NCBI GenBank assembly: GCA_017552435.1
Contig: JAFZPZ010000005.1
Span: forward strand, 1 to 64,000
Source of the DNA: Bacteroidaceae bacterium
Lineage (GTDB): Bacteria > Bacteroidota > Bacteroidia > Bacteroidales > Bacteroidaceae
DNA length: 64,000 bases
Reading direction: 5' to 3'
Shown in pieces: positions 57,369 to 64,000 of this stretch; positions within the stretch are counted from its first letter, which is position 1; every line of letters starts with the position of its first letter. A program made the position numbers and the translations under genes. The notes under the pieces were generated by a model. The model was not told where the DNA came from. It did not search any database and worked only from the letters and a program-made list of their open reading frames with translations.

Positions 57369-59081
57369 TTAACTCACTTTGTAGTTCTCGATGCTTTCGG
57401 TCGTCATGCGAGCGACAAGAGCACTGTGCTTCCAGACTTCGGCTTCAGCAAGATTGACATAGACCTGAAGGCTCTTGCCGAAGAGTTCGGGAGCCTTGGT
57501 GGCATTCTGCAGCAAGAGGTGGCACATGATGATGTCGGCAGCCATCTCATAGAGGTGACGGGCACAGAGGTCGTGCAGGTCCTGGTTCTCGGCTTCCTTG
57601 ACGGATGAGGTGCATGCATTGAACTTTTCAGCCATTGCCTTGATGCGTGCCATAACACCCTCGTACTCAGGAGCAAAAGGAAGCTGCTCATAGTCCTCGA
57701 TGACCTGCGCATAGAAGCCGTTGGTGACATAGCGGATGGCGGCAACGGTCTGCAGCTGGGTTGTACCCTCATAGATGGAGGTGATGCGGGCATCGCGATA
57801 GATGCGCTGGCAGGCATACTCCAGCATGAAGCCGGAACCGCCGTGAACCTGGATGCAGTCGTAGCCGTTCTGGTTGGCATATTCGCTGTTCATACCCTTT
57901 GCAAGAGGTGTGAAGGCATCGGCCAGGCGGCTGTATTGCTTCAACTCTGCGCGCTCTTCGGGTTCCAGCTTACGGTCGCGGGCAATGTCCTCCAAAGCCT
58001 TGTAGATATCGACGTAGCGGGCTGTCTGATAGAGTAGGGCACGACCAGCGTCGAGACGGGCCTTGATGTTACTGATCATCTCTGCAACTGCGGGGAACTC
58101 GATGATGGCTTTGCCGAACTGCTTGCGGTCGCGTGCATAGGCAATGGCTTCATTGTAGGCAGCCTGGCTGAGGCCCACACTTTGGGCGGCAATACCGAGA
58201 CGGGCACCGTTCATCAGAGACATTACATATTTAATAAGGCCAAGCTTGCGGTCTCCGCAGAGCTCACACTTGGCGTTCTTATAGACGAGTTCGCAGGTTG
58301 GACTGCCGTGAATACCCAGCTTGTTCTCGATACGGCGTACATCGACGCCTCCGTCGCGCTTGTCGTAAATGAACATCGAAAGGCCGCGACCGTCGCGTGT
58401 GCCTGCTTCCGAACGTGCCAGCACCAGATGGATGTCGCTGTCGCCGTTGGTGATGAAGCGCTTGGCGCCGTTCAGTCGCCAGCAGTTGTTCTCCTCGTCG
58501 AAGGTTGCCTTCAGCATCACGCTCTGCAGGTCGCTGCCTGCATCGGGCTCGGTCAGGTCCATCGACATCGTTTCGCCCTTGCAGACGCGGGGGATGTACT
58601 TCTGGCGCTGCTCCTCGTTGCCGAAGCAGTAGAGCGTCTCGATGCAGTCCTGCAGGCTCCAGATGTTCTCGAAGCCGGCATCACCAGTCGATACAATCTC
58701 GTTGGCTGCGGTATAGACCGTTACAGGCAGGTTCAGACCGCCGTAGCGACGGGGCATCGTCATGCCGTTCATGCCTGCCTGAGTCATTGCTTCGAGGTTC
58801 TCGTAGGTCTTACTTGCATAGCGCACTCGGCCGTTCTCGTGATGAGGCCCTTCGGCATCTACGTCCTCAGCATTTGGGGCAACCACATTAGCTGTAATGT
58901 CGCCCACGATATCGAGCACTTTGTCATAAGTGTCCATAGCGTCGGCAAAGTCCTGCGGAGCCTCGTCGTACTTGTCCTTGTCCTCGAAGGAACGTTCCTT
59001 GAGCTCGACAATTCTCTCCATGAGAGGACTATTCTCAAGCTCAAACTTGATCTCTTTTATGTCGTTATAATAGTTTGCCAT
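57369..59081 (-). CDS. Acyl-CoA dehydrogenase
   Basis: 570 aa, of the long (about 570-600 aa) Bacteroidales type. Central FAD/substrate region: 'SMDLTEPDAGSDLQSVMLKATFDEENNCWRLNGAKRFITNGDSD', 'LGIHGSPTCELVYKNAKCELCG', 'NGARLGIAAQSVGLSQAAYNEAIAYARDRKQFG', and the catalytic-loop region 'VHGGSGFMLEYACQRIYRDARITSIYEGTTQLQ', where Glu of YEGTT is the expected base. A C-terminal extra helical domain of about 110 residues follows. Encoded just after etfA (1 bp), so it passes electrons to the ETF below. Confidence 0.95.
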   Translation of the reverse strand: MANYYNDIKEIKFELENSPLMERIVELKERSFEDKDKYDEAPQDFADAMDTYDKVLDIVGDITANVVAPNAEDVDAEGPHHENGRVRYASKTYENLEAMTQAGMNGMTMPRRYGGLNLPVTVYTAANEIVSTGDAGFENIWSLQDCIETLYCFGNEEQRQKYIPRVCKGETMSMDLTEPDAGSDLQSVMLKATFDEENNCWRLNGAKRFITNGDSDIHLVLARSEAGTRDGRGLSMFIYDKRDGGVDVRRIENKLGIHGSPTCELVYKNAKCELCGDRKLGLIKYVMSLMNGARLGIAAQSVGLSQAAYNEAIAYARDRKQFGKAIIEFPAVAEMISNIKARLDAGRALLYQTARYVDIYKALEDIARDRKLEPEERAELKQYSRLADAFTPLAKGMNSEYANQNGYDCIQVHGGSGFMLEYACQRIYRDARITSIYEGTTQLQTVAAIRYVTNGFYAQVIEDYEQLPFAPEYEGVMARIKAMAEKFNACTSSVKEAENQDLHDLCARHLYEMAADIIMCHLLLQNATKAPELFGKSLQVYVNLAEAEVWKHSALVARMTTESIENYKVS

Positions 59082-59082
59082 A

Positions 59083-60153
59083 TTATTTACTATTCTGCTT
59101 GTAATACTTGATGAGTTTTGGTACCACCTCTTCTACTGTGCCGTTGATGACGTAGTCGGCGATGGTGTTGATGGGGGCATTCTCGTCGCTGTTGATGGAG
59201 ATGATGATGCCCGACTCCTTCATACCCGCTACGTGCTGAATGGCTCCGCTGATGCCGCAGGCAATATACACCTTGGGGCGAACGGTGACGCCTGTTTGAC
59301 CAATCTGCAGGTCGTGGTCGGCAAAGCCTGCATCCACGGCAGCACGGCTGGCACCTACTTCTGCGTGAAGTACCTTTGCCAATTCATAAAGCTGGTCGAA
59401 ACCTTCCTTAGAACCCACGCCATAGCCGCCGGCCACGATAATGCTGGCACCCTTCAGGTTGTTCTTGGCTGCCTGTACGTGACGGTCCAGCACCTTGGTG
59501 ACGTACTCCGTCTCGGGCACGAACTTCGCCACATCTTCTATAATGACCTCGCCCTTGTAGTTGGGGTCGAGCACCTCGGCCTTCATCACGCCAGAGCGGA
59601 CTGTTGCCATCTGGGGACGGTTCTCGGGGTTCACGATGGTAGCAACGATGTTACCGCCGAATGCGGGACGAATCTGATAGAGCAGATTGTCATAGTGTTT
59701 GTCGTTTTTCTTGTCGTCGTGCGGACCAATCTCCAGCGCTGTGCAGTCGGCTGTAAGACCGCTGTGCAGGGCACTCGATACACGGGGACCGAGGTCACGA
59801 CCTACAACATCTGCGCCCATCAGACAGATCTGGGGCTTCTCCTGCTTGAAGAGATTCACCAATACTGCCGTGTGGGGCTTGCTGGTATAGGGCGAAAGAC
59901 CTTTGGCATCGAAGATATGCAGCTTATCCACGCCGTAGGGTAGGATTTGCTTCTCGACTTTTCCCGTAATGCCGCTACCTGCAGCTACAGCCTCCAACTG
60001 TACGCCCAGCGTATTGGCCAACTTTCTGCCCTTGGTGAGCAGTTCCTGGCTTACCTCGGCAACCTTGGTGCCTTCAAGCTCGCAATAAACGAACACGGAC
60101 CCCCCAGCCCCCTTTAGGGGGAGAGGGTTACCATTATTATTTGATGTATTCAT
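59083..60153 (-). CDS. etfA: Electron transfer flavoprotein alpha subunit
   Basis: 356 aa. N-terminal domain 'FVYCELEGTKVAEVSQELLTKGRKLANTL' and C-terminal FAD domain 'GASIIVAGGYGVGSKEGFDQLYELAKVLHAEVGASRAAVDAGF', 'QIGQTGVTVRPKVYIACGISGAIQHVAGMKESGIIISINSDENAPI'. The residues before it, NNGNPLPLKGAGGS, are the translation of a palindromic element in the N-terminus. Works with etfB and the adjacent acyl-CoA dehydrogenase, shuttling electrons during acyl-CoA oxidation or reduction. Confidence 0.95.
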   Translation of the reverse strand: MNTSNNNGNPLPLKGAGGSVFVYCELEGTKVAEVSQELLTKGRKLANTLGVQLEAVAAGSGITGKVEKQILPYGVDKLHIFDAKGLSPYTSKPHTAVLVNLFKQEKPQICLMGADVVGRDLGPRVSSALHSGLTADCTALEIGPHDDKKNDKHYDNLLYQIRPAFGGNIVATIVNPENRPQMATVRSGVMKAEVLDPNYKGEVIIEDVAKFVPETEYVTKVLDRHVQAAKNNLKGASIIVAGGYGVGSKEGFDQLYELAKVLHAEVGASRAAVDAGFADHDLQIGQTGVTVRPKVYIACGISGAIQHVAGMKESGIIISINSDENAPINTIADYVINGTVEEVVPKLIKYYKQNSK

Positions 60154-60199
60154 ATTCTGTTTGCTATTTTATCCTCCCCCTAAAAGGGGACGGGGGGTC
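60098..60199. repeat. Inverted pair of palindromic elements around the etfA start
   Basis: Plus copy 60098-60125 (etfA N-terminal codons) and minus copy 60174-60199 (reaching the etfB stop). 48 bp apart, with the etfA ATG (60153) in the spacer. Confidence 0.9.
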
Positions 60200-61085
60200 A
60201 ACCTATTGTATGGCTTGCGAGGAGTTCTTGGATGAGGCCGTTCACGTCCTCGTCGCTGCCGGTTAATACTTTACTTTCCTTTGCCTTGAAGACGATGTTC
60301 TCTACATTTTTCACCTTGGTGGGCGAACCAGCCAGGCCGCATTGCTGCAGGTCGGCATTCACATCGGCGCAGGTCAGCTGACCCAACTTCAGGTAAGGCT
60401 TCTTCTCATATTCGCTTGCGTAAGGCAGGTCGGCGTATGTTGTCTCGGGAGCCAGTTCCATAGGAGCCAGGCAACGCTTGAACTTCATGACGCGCTTCAC
60501 GTTGCGAGGACGGCAAGGAGCCGCGCTTCCGTTCACAGTCAGGACGCAAGGCAGAGCACTCTCGACAGTCTCTACACCGCCATCGATGTGGCGCTTGACG
60601 GTAATCTTGCCGTCCTTCAGCGAGAGAATCTCCTCGGTATAGGTGATTTGATTCAACCCCAGCTTCTCAGCGACCTGAGGACCTACCTGAGCCGTGTCGC
60701 CGTCGATAGCCTGACGACCGCCGATGATGAGGTCAACATCGGGCTGGACATGCTTGATGGCAGTGGCGAGGGCGTAGCTGGTAGCGAGGGTGTCGGCACC
60801 GGCAAAGGCGCGGTCGGTGAGCAGATAGCCTCCGTCTGCACCGCGGTACATGGCCTCGCGAATTACTTCGGCAGCACGGCCCGGGCCCATCGTAATGACG
60901 GTAACAGTCGTGCCGGGGAATTGGTCTTTCAGTCTCAAAGCCTGCTCGAGGGCATTCAGGTCCTCGGGATTGAAGATAGCAGGCAGCGCGCTACGGTTGA
61001 CGGTACCTTCCGGCGTCATAGCATCCGGACCGACATTGCGCGTGTCAGGTACTTGTTTGGCAAGTACAACAATCTTTAAACTCAT
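60198..61085 (-). CDS. etfB: Electron transfer flavoprotein beta subunit
   Basis: 295 aa from ATG 61085 (MSLKIVVLAKQVPDTRNVG); an in-frame TTG at 61112 is less likely. Beta-subunit signatures: 'NPEDLNALEQALRLKD', 'VTVITMGPGRAAEVIREAMYRGADGGYLLTD', 'VDLIIGGRQAIDGDTAQVGPQVAEKLGLNQITYTEEI' and 'LPCVLTVNGSAAPCRPRNVKRVMKFKR'. Forms the ETF heterodimer with the etfA product. First gene of the etfB-etfA-acyl-CoA dehydrogenase operon. Confidence 0.95.
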   Translation of the reverse strand: MSLKIVVLAKQVPDTRNVGPDAMTPEGTVNRSALPAIFNPEDLNALEQALRLKDQFPGTTVTVITMGPGRAAEVIREAMYRGADGGYLLTDRAFAGADTLATSYALATAIKHVQPDVDLIIGGRQAIDGDTAQVGPQVAEKLGLNQITYTEEILSLKDGKITVKRHIDGGVETVESALPCVLTVNGSAAPCRPRNVKRVMKFKRCLAPMELAPETTYADLPYASEYEKKPYLKLGQLTCADVNADLQQCGLAGSPTKVKNVENIVFKAKESKVLTGSDEDVNGLIQELLASHTIG

Positions 61086-61139
61086 ATTATCTCGGTTGGT
61101 TTTTATACACAATTATTGCACACTTTTGCAAATTTCGTG

Positions 61140-61171
61140 CAAAGGTACGGCTTTCCTTTGAATTAGGCAAA
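61140..61171 (-). promoter_or_regulatory. etfB promoter
   Basis: Minus strand TTTG (61171-61168), 20-bp spacer, TACCTTTG (61147-61140). Leader about 47 nt to ATG 61085. Confidence 0.75.
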
Positions 61172-61197
61172 TATTTATAAAATATTTAACTCTTAAC

Positions 61198-62475
61198 CTA
61201 TTTATATTCTTCTACGAAGTCGCGGACGAGGCGGAAGACGGGCTCGTAGCTGTCGGTGACGACGTGCTCCCAGTTGTCGAAGATGGTGTGGTAGTACTGG
61301 AAGGCATCGCCTTTCTCGTTCTCGAGGAAGATGCAAGGCACATCCCGGACAGCGAATACATAGTGGTCGCTGTTGGCTGCCAGGTCGCCGCGATTCAGAG
61401 ACTGGAAATAGTGTTTCTCCTTGTTTATCTTCTCGAAGAGTGGGAAGGCCTTCATGCCCTCGTCGCTCACTTCGCAGTACTGAACGGGGCTGTTGTCGCC
61501 AATCATGTCAATGTTGAATAGGTACTTGATCTGGCTGAGCGGGAAGGTGGGGTGTTCGACGAAATAGGTGGAGCCGCGCAGATTGGCGTCCTCGCCGGAG
61601 AAGGCAAGGAAGTACATGTCATACTCCGGACGGTGCTTGGCATAGTAGGCGGCCAGGGTGACGATGGCGGCTGTGCCAGAGGCATTGTCGTTGGCACCGG
61701 CATAGAAGACCTTCTTGCCGAGGTTGCCCAGGTGGTCGTAGTGGGCGGTGAAGACATAGCAGCTGTCGTGCTTTTGTCCCTCGACCTTTGCAATCACATT
61801 GAAGCATTCGTAGCCTTTCAGGAACTTGGCATCGACATTCAGACGGACGCGGCTCACGCCCTCGATGGCTTCCGGCGTCACCCAGATGATGGGCTTATCG
61901 ACGACGCGATGGCCGTAAGCCTTGAAGAACTTGATGGGCGACTCCCAGGTGTAGATGAGACCTGCGTTCTGGCATTCGCCAGCCTTCTGCAGGCGTGAGA
62001 AAGCCTCGCGGTGCCTGTAGGTGAACCAGAACTCGCAAGCCACCAGGCAGTTCGCATATTCCGGCTTTGCGAGGTCGGCAAACATGCGGTCGGCATCGAA
62101 GTTCAGCGTATCGACATGATAGACGGGGAACTCACCCTTGACCCCAGGCGAATACTCCCGCATCGAGAAATCAACACCAGGCTGGAGTTTTTTGAATTTT
62201 GAATTTTCTGATTTTGAATTTGTCCACATCTCCATCTTCCCGGCAAAGGTCTGGATGTCGAGCGTGAAGGGCTGGCAGACGACTTCGTCCACGCCTACTC
62301 TGGTGTATTCCTTTGCGAGGAATTTGCCAGCCTTGTTGGCACCGCCCTTCGCATAGCCGCGACCTTGATACTTCGAGGAGGTAATCTCTTTTATCACTTT
62401 CTTGTAGAGCGCCATATTCTGCGCACTAACTTGCATGCCTATAAAGGCTAGCAGAATAAATAACAGTTTTTTCAT
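61198..62475 (-). CDS. Secreted M28-family zinc peptidase
   Basis: 425 aa with signal peptide (about 1-18, ending QVSAQ). M28 metal-ligand motifs: His in VFTAHYDHLG, Asp in AGANDNASGTAAIV, Glu in FSGEDANLRGS, Asp in FNIDMIGDNSPVQYC and His near DHYVFAV. The segment TNSKSENSKFKKLQP at about residue 85 is partly the translation of an attcaaaa tract (62188-62221). Probably an aminopeptidase of the envelope. 34 bp downstream of the GH78 gene. Confidence 0.88.
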   Translation of the reverse strand: MKKLLFILLAFIGMQVSAQNMALYKKVIKEITSSKYQGRGYAKGGANKAGKFLAKEYTRVGVDEVVCQPFTLDIQTFAGKMEMWTNSKSENSKFKKLQPGVDFSMREYSPGVKGEFPVYHVDTLNFDADRMFADLAKPEYANCLVACEFWFTYRHREAFSRLQKAGECQNAGLIYTWESPIKFFKAYGHRVVDKPIIWVTPEAIEGVSRVRLNVDAKFLKGYECFNVIAKVEGQKHDSCYVFTAHYDHLGNLGKKVFYAGANDNASGTAAIVTLAAYYAKHRPEYDMYFLAFSGEDANLRGSTYFVEHPTFPLSQIKYLFNIDMIGDNSPVQYCEVSDEGMKAFPLFEKINKEKHYFQSLNRGDLAANSDHYVFAVRDVPCIFLENEKGDAFQYYHTIFDNWEHVVTDSYEPVFRLVRDFVEEYK

Positions 62476-62509
62476 AGTATATTAACTTAATTCCTATTTC
62501 CAAGTATTT

Positions 62510-64000
62510 CTATCCCCTGACCTGATGCCAACCCTGCCCCAATGTCTTCGTTTTTCCACTGGGGAAGACGACTTCTGCCGTACAGCCTTCAGGTATGAGG
62601 GTCGAGATTTCCAGCTTCTTTCCCTTCTTGAGGATGCTGACGGTAATCTTGCCGCTGACGCTCTCGATGGTGCACGAAGCCTCTGTCAAATATCCCAGTT
62701 GGGGACGGATGCGGATGGTCTTGAACCCGGGCGATGTCGGCTCAACGCCGCAAACCTTCTGGCTCAGGATGGTCAGGGGGCCGCCACTCCACCCGTGATT
62801 ATACGTTCCCCAGCACGAGTTCACCATCGGTTCGCCTGGCTTGGGCTTTGTTCCTTCGGGCATCCAGTTTTCCGGCAGTGTGGTCAGTCCGGGGAAATCC
62901 AGCATGGGCTTGTAACGCTTGCGTATGCGGTCCAATCCTTGGCTGGCTGCATTCATCTGGAACAAGGCTTCCAGCACATATTTCTCCATATAGGGACTGG
63001 CGTGGTATTCCTTAGTCAGGCATTCGGTCAGAGTTTTGTATTTATTTTCTGATGCCAATCCCGACACGACAGCAAGGGCATTTCCCCGGTCATCGGTCTC
63101 GCCTGTATAGTCGGGCGAACGGTACACCCCATCCCTCCAGAACCGCTTGTCGAAGTTATCTGCCATTCTTTTCAGCATGCCCTCTATCTGAGCCACATCG
63201 CCTGTTTTGCCTAGAATTTTCGCAAACTCAAGTTCACCCTTCAGAGCCAAATAGTACCAGCAATTCTGCAACAGAAGCTGGTCTATGTTGTCACCCCAGT
63301 CGCCCCAGAACCAATCGCCCCGACGCAGGAGGACAAGACCGTCGGCATCTGTCTGCCAGACATCATGCAGATAACGATGCAGACGGGCATAATGGGTCTT
63401 GGCGACCGAGAAATCATTGCCATAGAAGCATTGGGTATAGATGCCGTACCATCCGCAAGTAGCCAGAATCTGGGAGGGAAGTTCCTTGTTCCAGTTTCCT
63501 GCCGGAACGGGCGAGAACATGACACCATCTGCACGCTGCCAGTTGAAAAGTTCGTTCAGCCCCTTGAAGCCCATCTGTGCGCCCTCGGGACTCAGAGCGT
63601 AGTAAGCCTCGCCCAACTCGTTCACAGCATCGCCCCACCACTGTCCTCGCTCGCGATCGGGACAATCCATGAAGTTGTCCCTCATCGTGATGTAAAGGGT
63701 GCGTTGGGCACGAATCCACAATTCATTGAAGAATGGGTCGTCGCATCGGAAAGGTTCCACGAAATCGCATCCATAACCTGTCTCGCGGAATTTCACCTCT
63801 TCTATCTCCACACCCTGGGGCAGGATGTACCACACCTCGTGACCATTGAACCAGCCGAAGTTCTCGTACTCCTGTTCACCTTTGCGGGTAATGTACTCGC
63901 ATCTGGGAGTGGCCGAACCGCCTATCATGTGGACGTCTGTCTGAATCTTGATGAGCTGGCCCCCTTCGGACGATTTCAGCCGCATATAGGGCGTGCATTG
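62510..64000 (-). CDS. GH78-type alpha-L-rhamnosidase, C-terminal part (5' end outside the window)
   Basis: At least 496 codons; the frame is open through 64000, so the protein begins beyond the window. Visible: the end of the beta-sandwich ('FVEPFRCDDPFFNELWIRAQRTL'), then the (alpha/alpha)6 domain with 'NFMDCPDRERGQWWGDAVNELGEAYYAL', corresponding to the 'DCPxRxER..W.GD' catalytic motif of GH78, 'GDWFWGDWGDNIDQLLLQNCWYYLAL', 'ATCGWYGIYTQCFYG', and the C-terminal beta domain ('GFKTIRIRPQLGYLTEASCTIESVSGKITVSI'). Removes terminal rhamnose from plant or bacterial glycans. Followed by the M28 peptidase gene. Confidence 0.85.
   Translation of the reverse strand, partial: QCTPYMRLKSSEGGQLIKIQTDVHMIGGSATPRCEYITRKGEQEYENFGWFNGHEVWYILPQGVEIEEVKFRETGYGCDFVEPFRCDDPFFNELWIRAQRTLYITMRDNFMDCPDRERGQWWGDAVNELGEAYYALSPEGAQMGFKGLNELFNWQRADGVMFSPVPAGNWNKELPSQILATCGWYGIYTQCFYGNDFSVAKTHYARLHRYLHDVWQTDADGLVLLRRGDWFWGDWGDNIDQLLLQNCWYYLALKGELEFAKILGKTGDVAQIEGMLKRMADNFDKRFWRDGVYRSPDYTGETDDRGNALAVVSGLASENKYKTLTECLTKEYHASPYMEKYVLEALFQMNAASQGLDRIRKRYKPMLDFPGLTTLPENWMPEGTKPKPGEPMVNSCWGTYNHGWSGGPLTILSQKVCGVEPTSPGFKTIRIRPQLGYLTEASCTIESVSGKITVSILKKGKKLEISTLIPEGCTAEVVFPSGKTKTLGQGWHQVRG

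Noticed and set aside
1-64000. tRNA, rRNA, IS elements or prophage genes
   Set aside because: No cloverleaf with a TTCGA-type arm, no rRNA core sequence, no transposase or integrase motif and no phage structural gene was recognised on either strand.

Overview
The window comes from a member of the phylum Bacteroidota, most likely order Bacteroidales and probably Prevotellaceae-like. The evidence is: promoters of the TTTG / TAnnTTTG type in front of many genes; almost no Shine-Dalgarno sequences; secreted proteins ending in type IX-secretion-like C-terminal tails; and lineage-typical genes (DUF4292 lipoprotein, HU-HIG DNA-binding protein, DUF6261 protein, glycine-lipid acyltransferases, VTC/DUF4956 pair). 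No rRNA, tRNA, CRISPR array, transposase or phage gene was recognised. No stretch over 300 bp lacks a gene except 16361-16890, which holds a repeat array, promoters and a structured leader.

Layout. 1-1390: the tail of a secreted protein, a 42-bp-phased array of inverted repeats, and a DUF6261 gene. 1400-5583 (minus): a surface cluster of VTC-domain protein, DUF4956 membrane protein, DUF2490 barrel, a small T9SS-type protein and a Cthe_2159-like beta-helix protein. 5643-9254 (plus): frr, rsgA, argB, an ECF sigma factor and its probable anti-sigma partner. 9275-15680 (minus): a sugar operon of ManA-like isomerase, GH30 glycosidase, ROK kinase and MFS sugar permease. 15722-16360: an HU-HIG gene with a 21-bp-phased array upstream. 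16600-18910: an AT-rich segment with a structured RNA leader, a 95-aa unknown gene, a MORN-like protein and a ParE-type toxin/antitoxin pair. 19027-21114: an Na/Pi-cotransporter-PhoU protein fused to an OmpR-type DNA-binding domain, with PhoB-box-like direct repeats upstream. 21240-30780 (plus): C1 peptidase, rbfA, LolC/E-type permease, radical-SAM maturase, AraC regulator, GH5 lipoprotein, M24 peptidase and a second C1 peptidase. 30811-37850: a tyrosine-phosphatase-like lipoprotein and a large repeat protein (minus), then a subtilase and a VanX-like dipeptidase (plus). 37916-51030 (minus): a tightly packed run sppA-lpxK-pnp-thiL-(small secreted)-glsA-glsB-dgt-dut-TPR-DUF4292-EnvC, about 13 kb from one recognisable promoter. 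51083-52986: a flippase-like membrane protein and rsmA, divergent. 52994-64000 (minus): coiled-coil protein, dacB, DUF3472 protein, acyl-CoA dehydrogenase/etfA/etfB, M28 peptidase and the end of a GH78 rhamnosidase.

Two layers of repetition overlie the genes. First, a family of about 25 short GC-rich palindromic elements (cores like CCCCCTTTAGGGGG or CCCCTCCAAGGAGGGG) sits just after stop codons, around start codons, and in frame inside at least ten proteins, where it encodes peptides such as SPDPSQGG, SPLLEGLGEA or TPDPSPVGEG. Seven times the elements form inverted pairs, in six of them separated by 36-68 bp and usually with a start codon between them. Second, AT-rich tracts of 7-8-bp units (attcaaaa, ttgacaat, taatccc types) fill many leaders and have also entered coding frames.

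The strongest leads are: the two helically phased inverted-repeat arrays (42 bp before the DUF6261 gene, 21 bp before the HU-HIG gene); the paired palindromic elements; the transporter-transcription-factor fusion with its direct-repeat site; and the structured leader at 16694-16875. All functional statements are from reading the sequence and from family knowledge; no database search was run.
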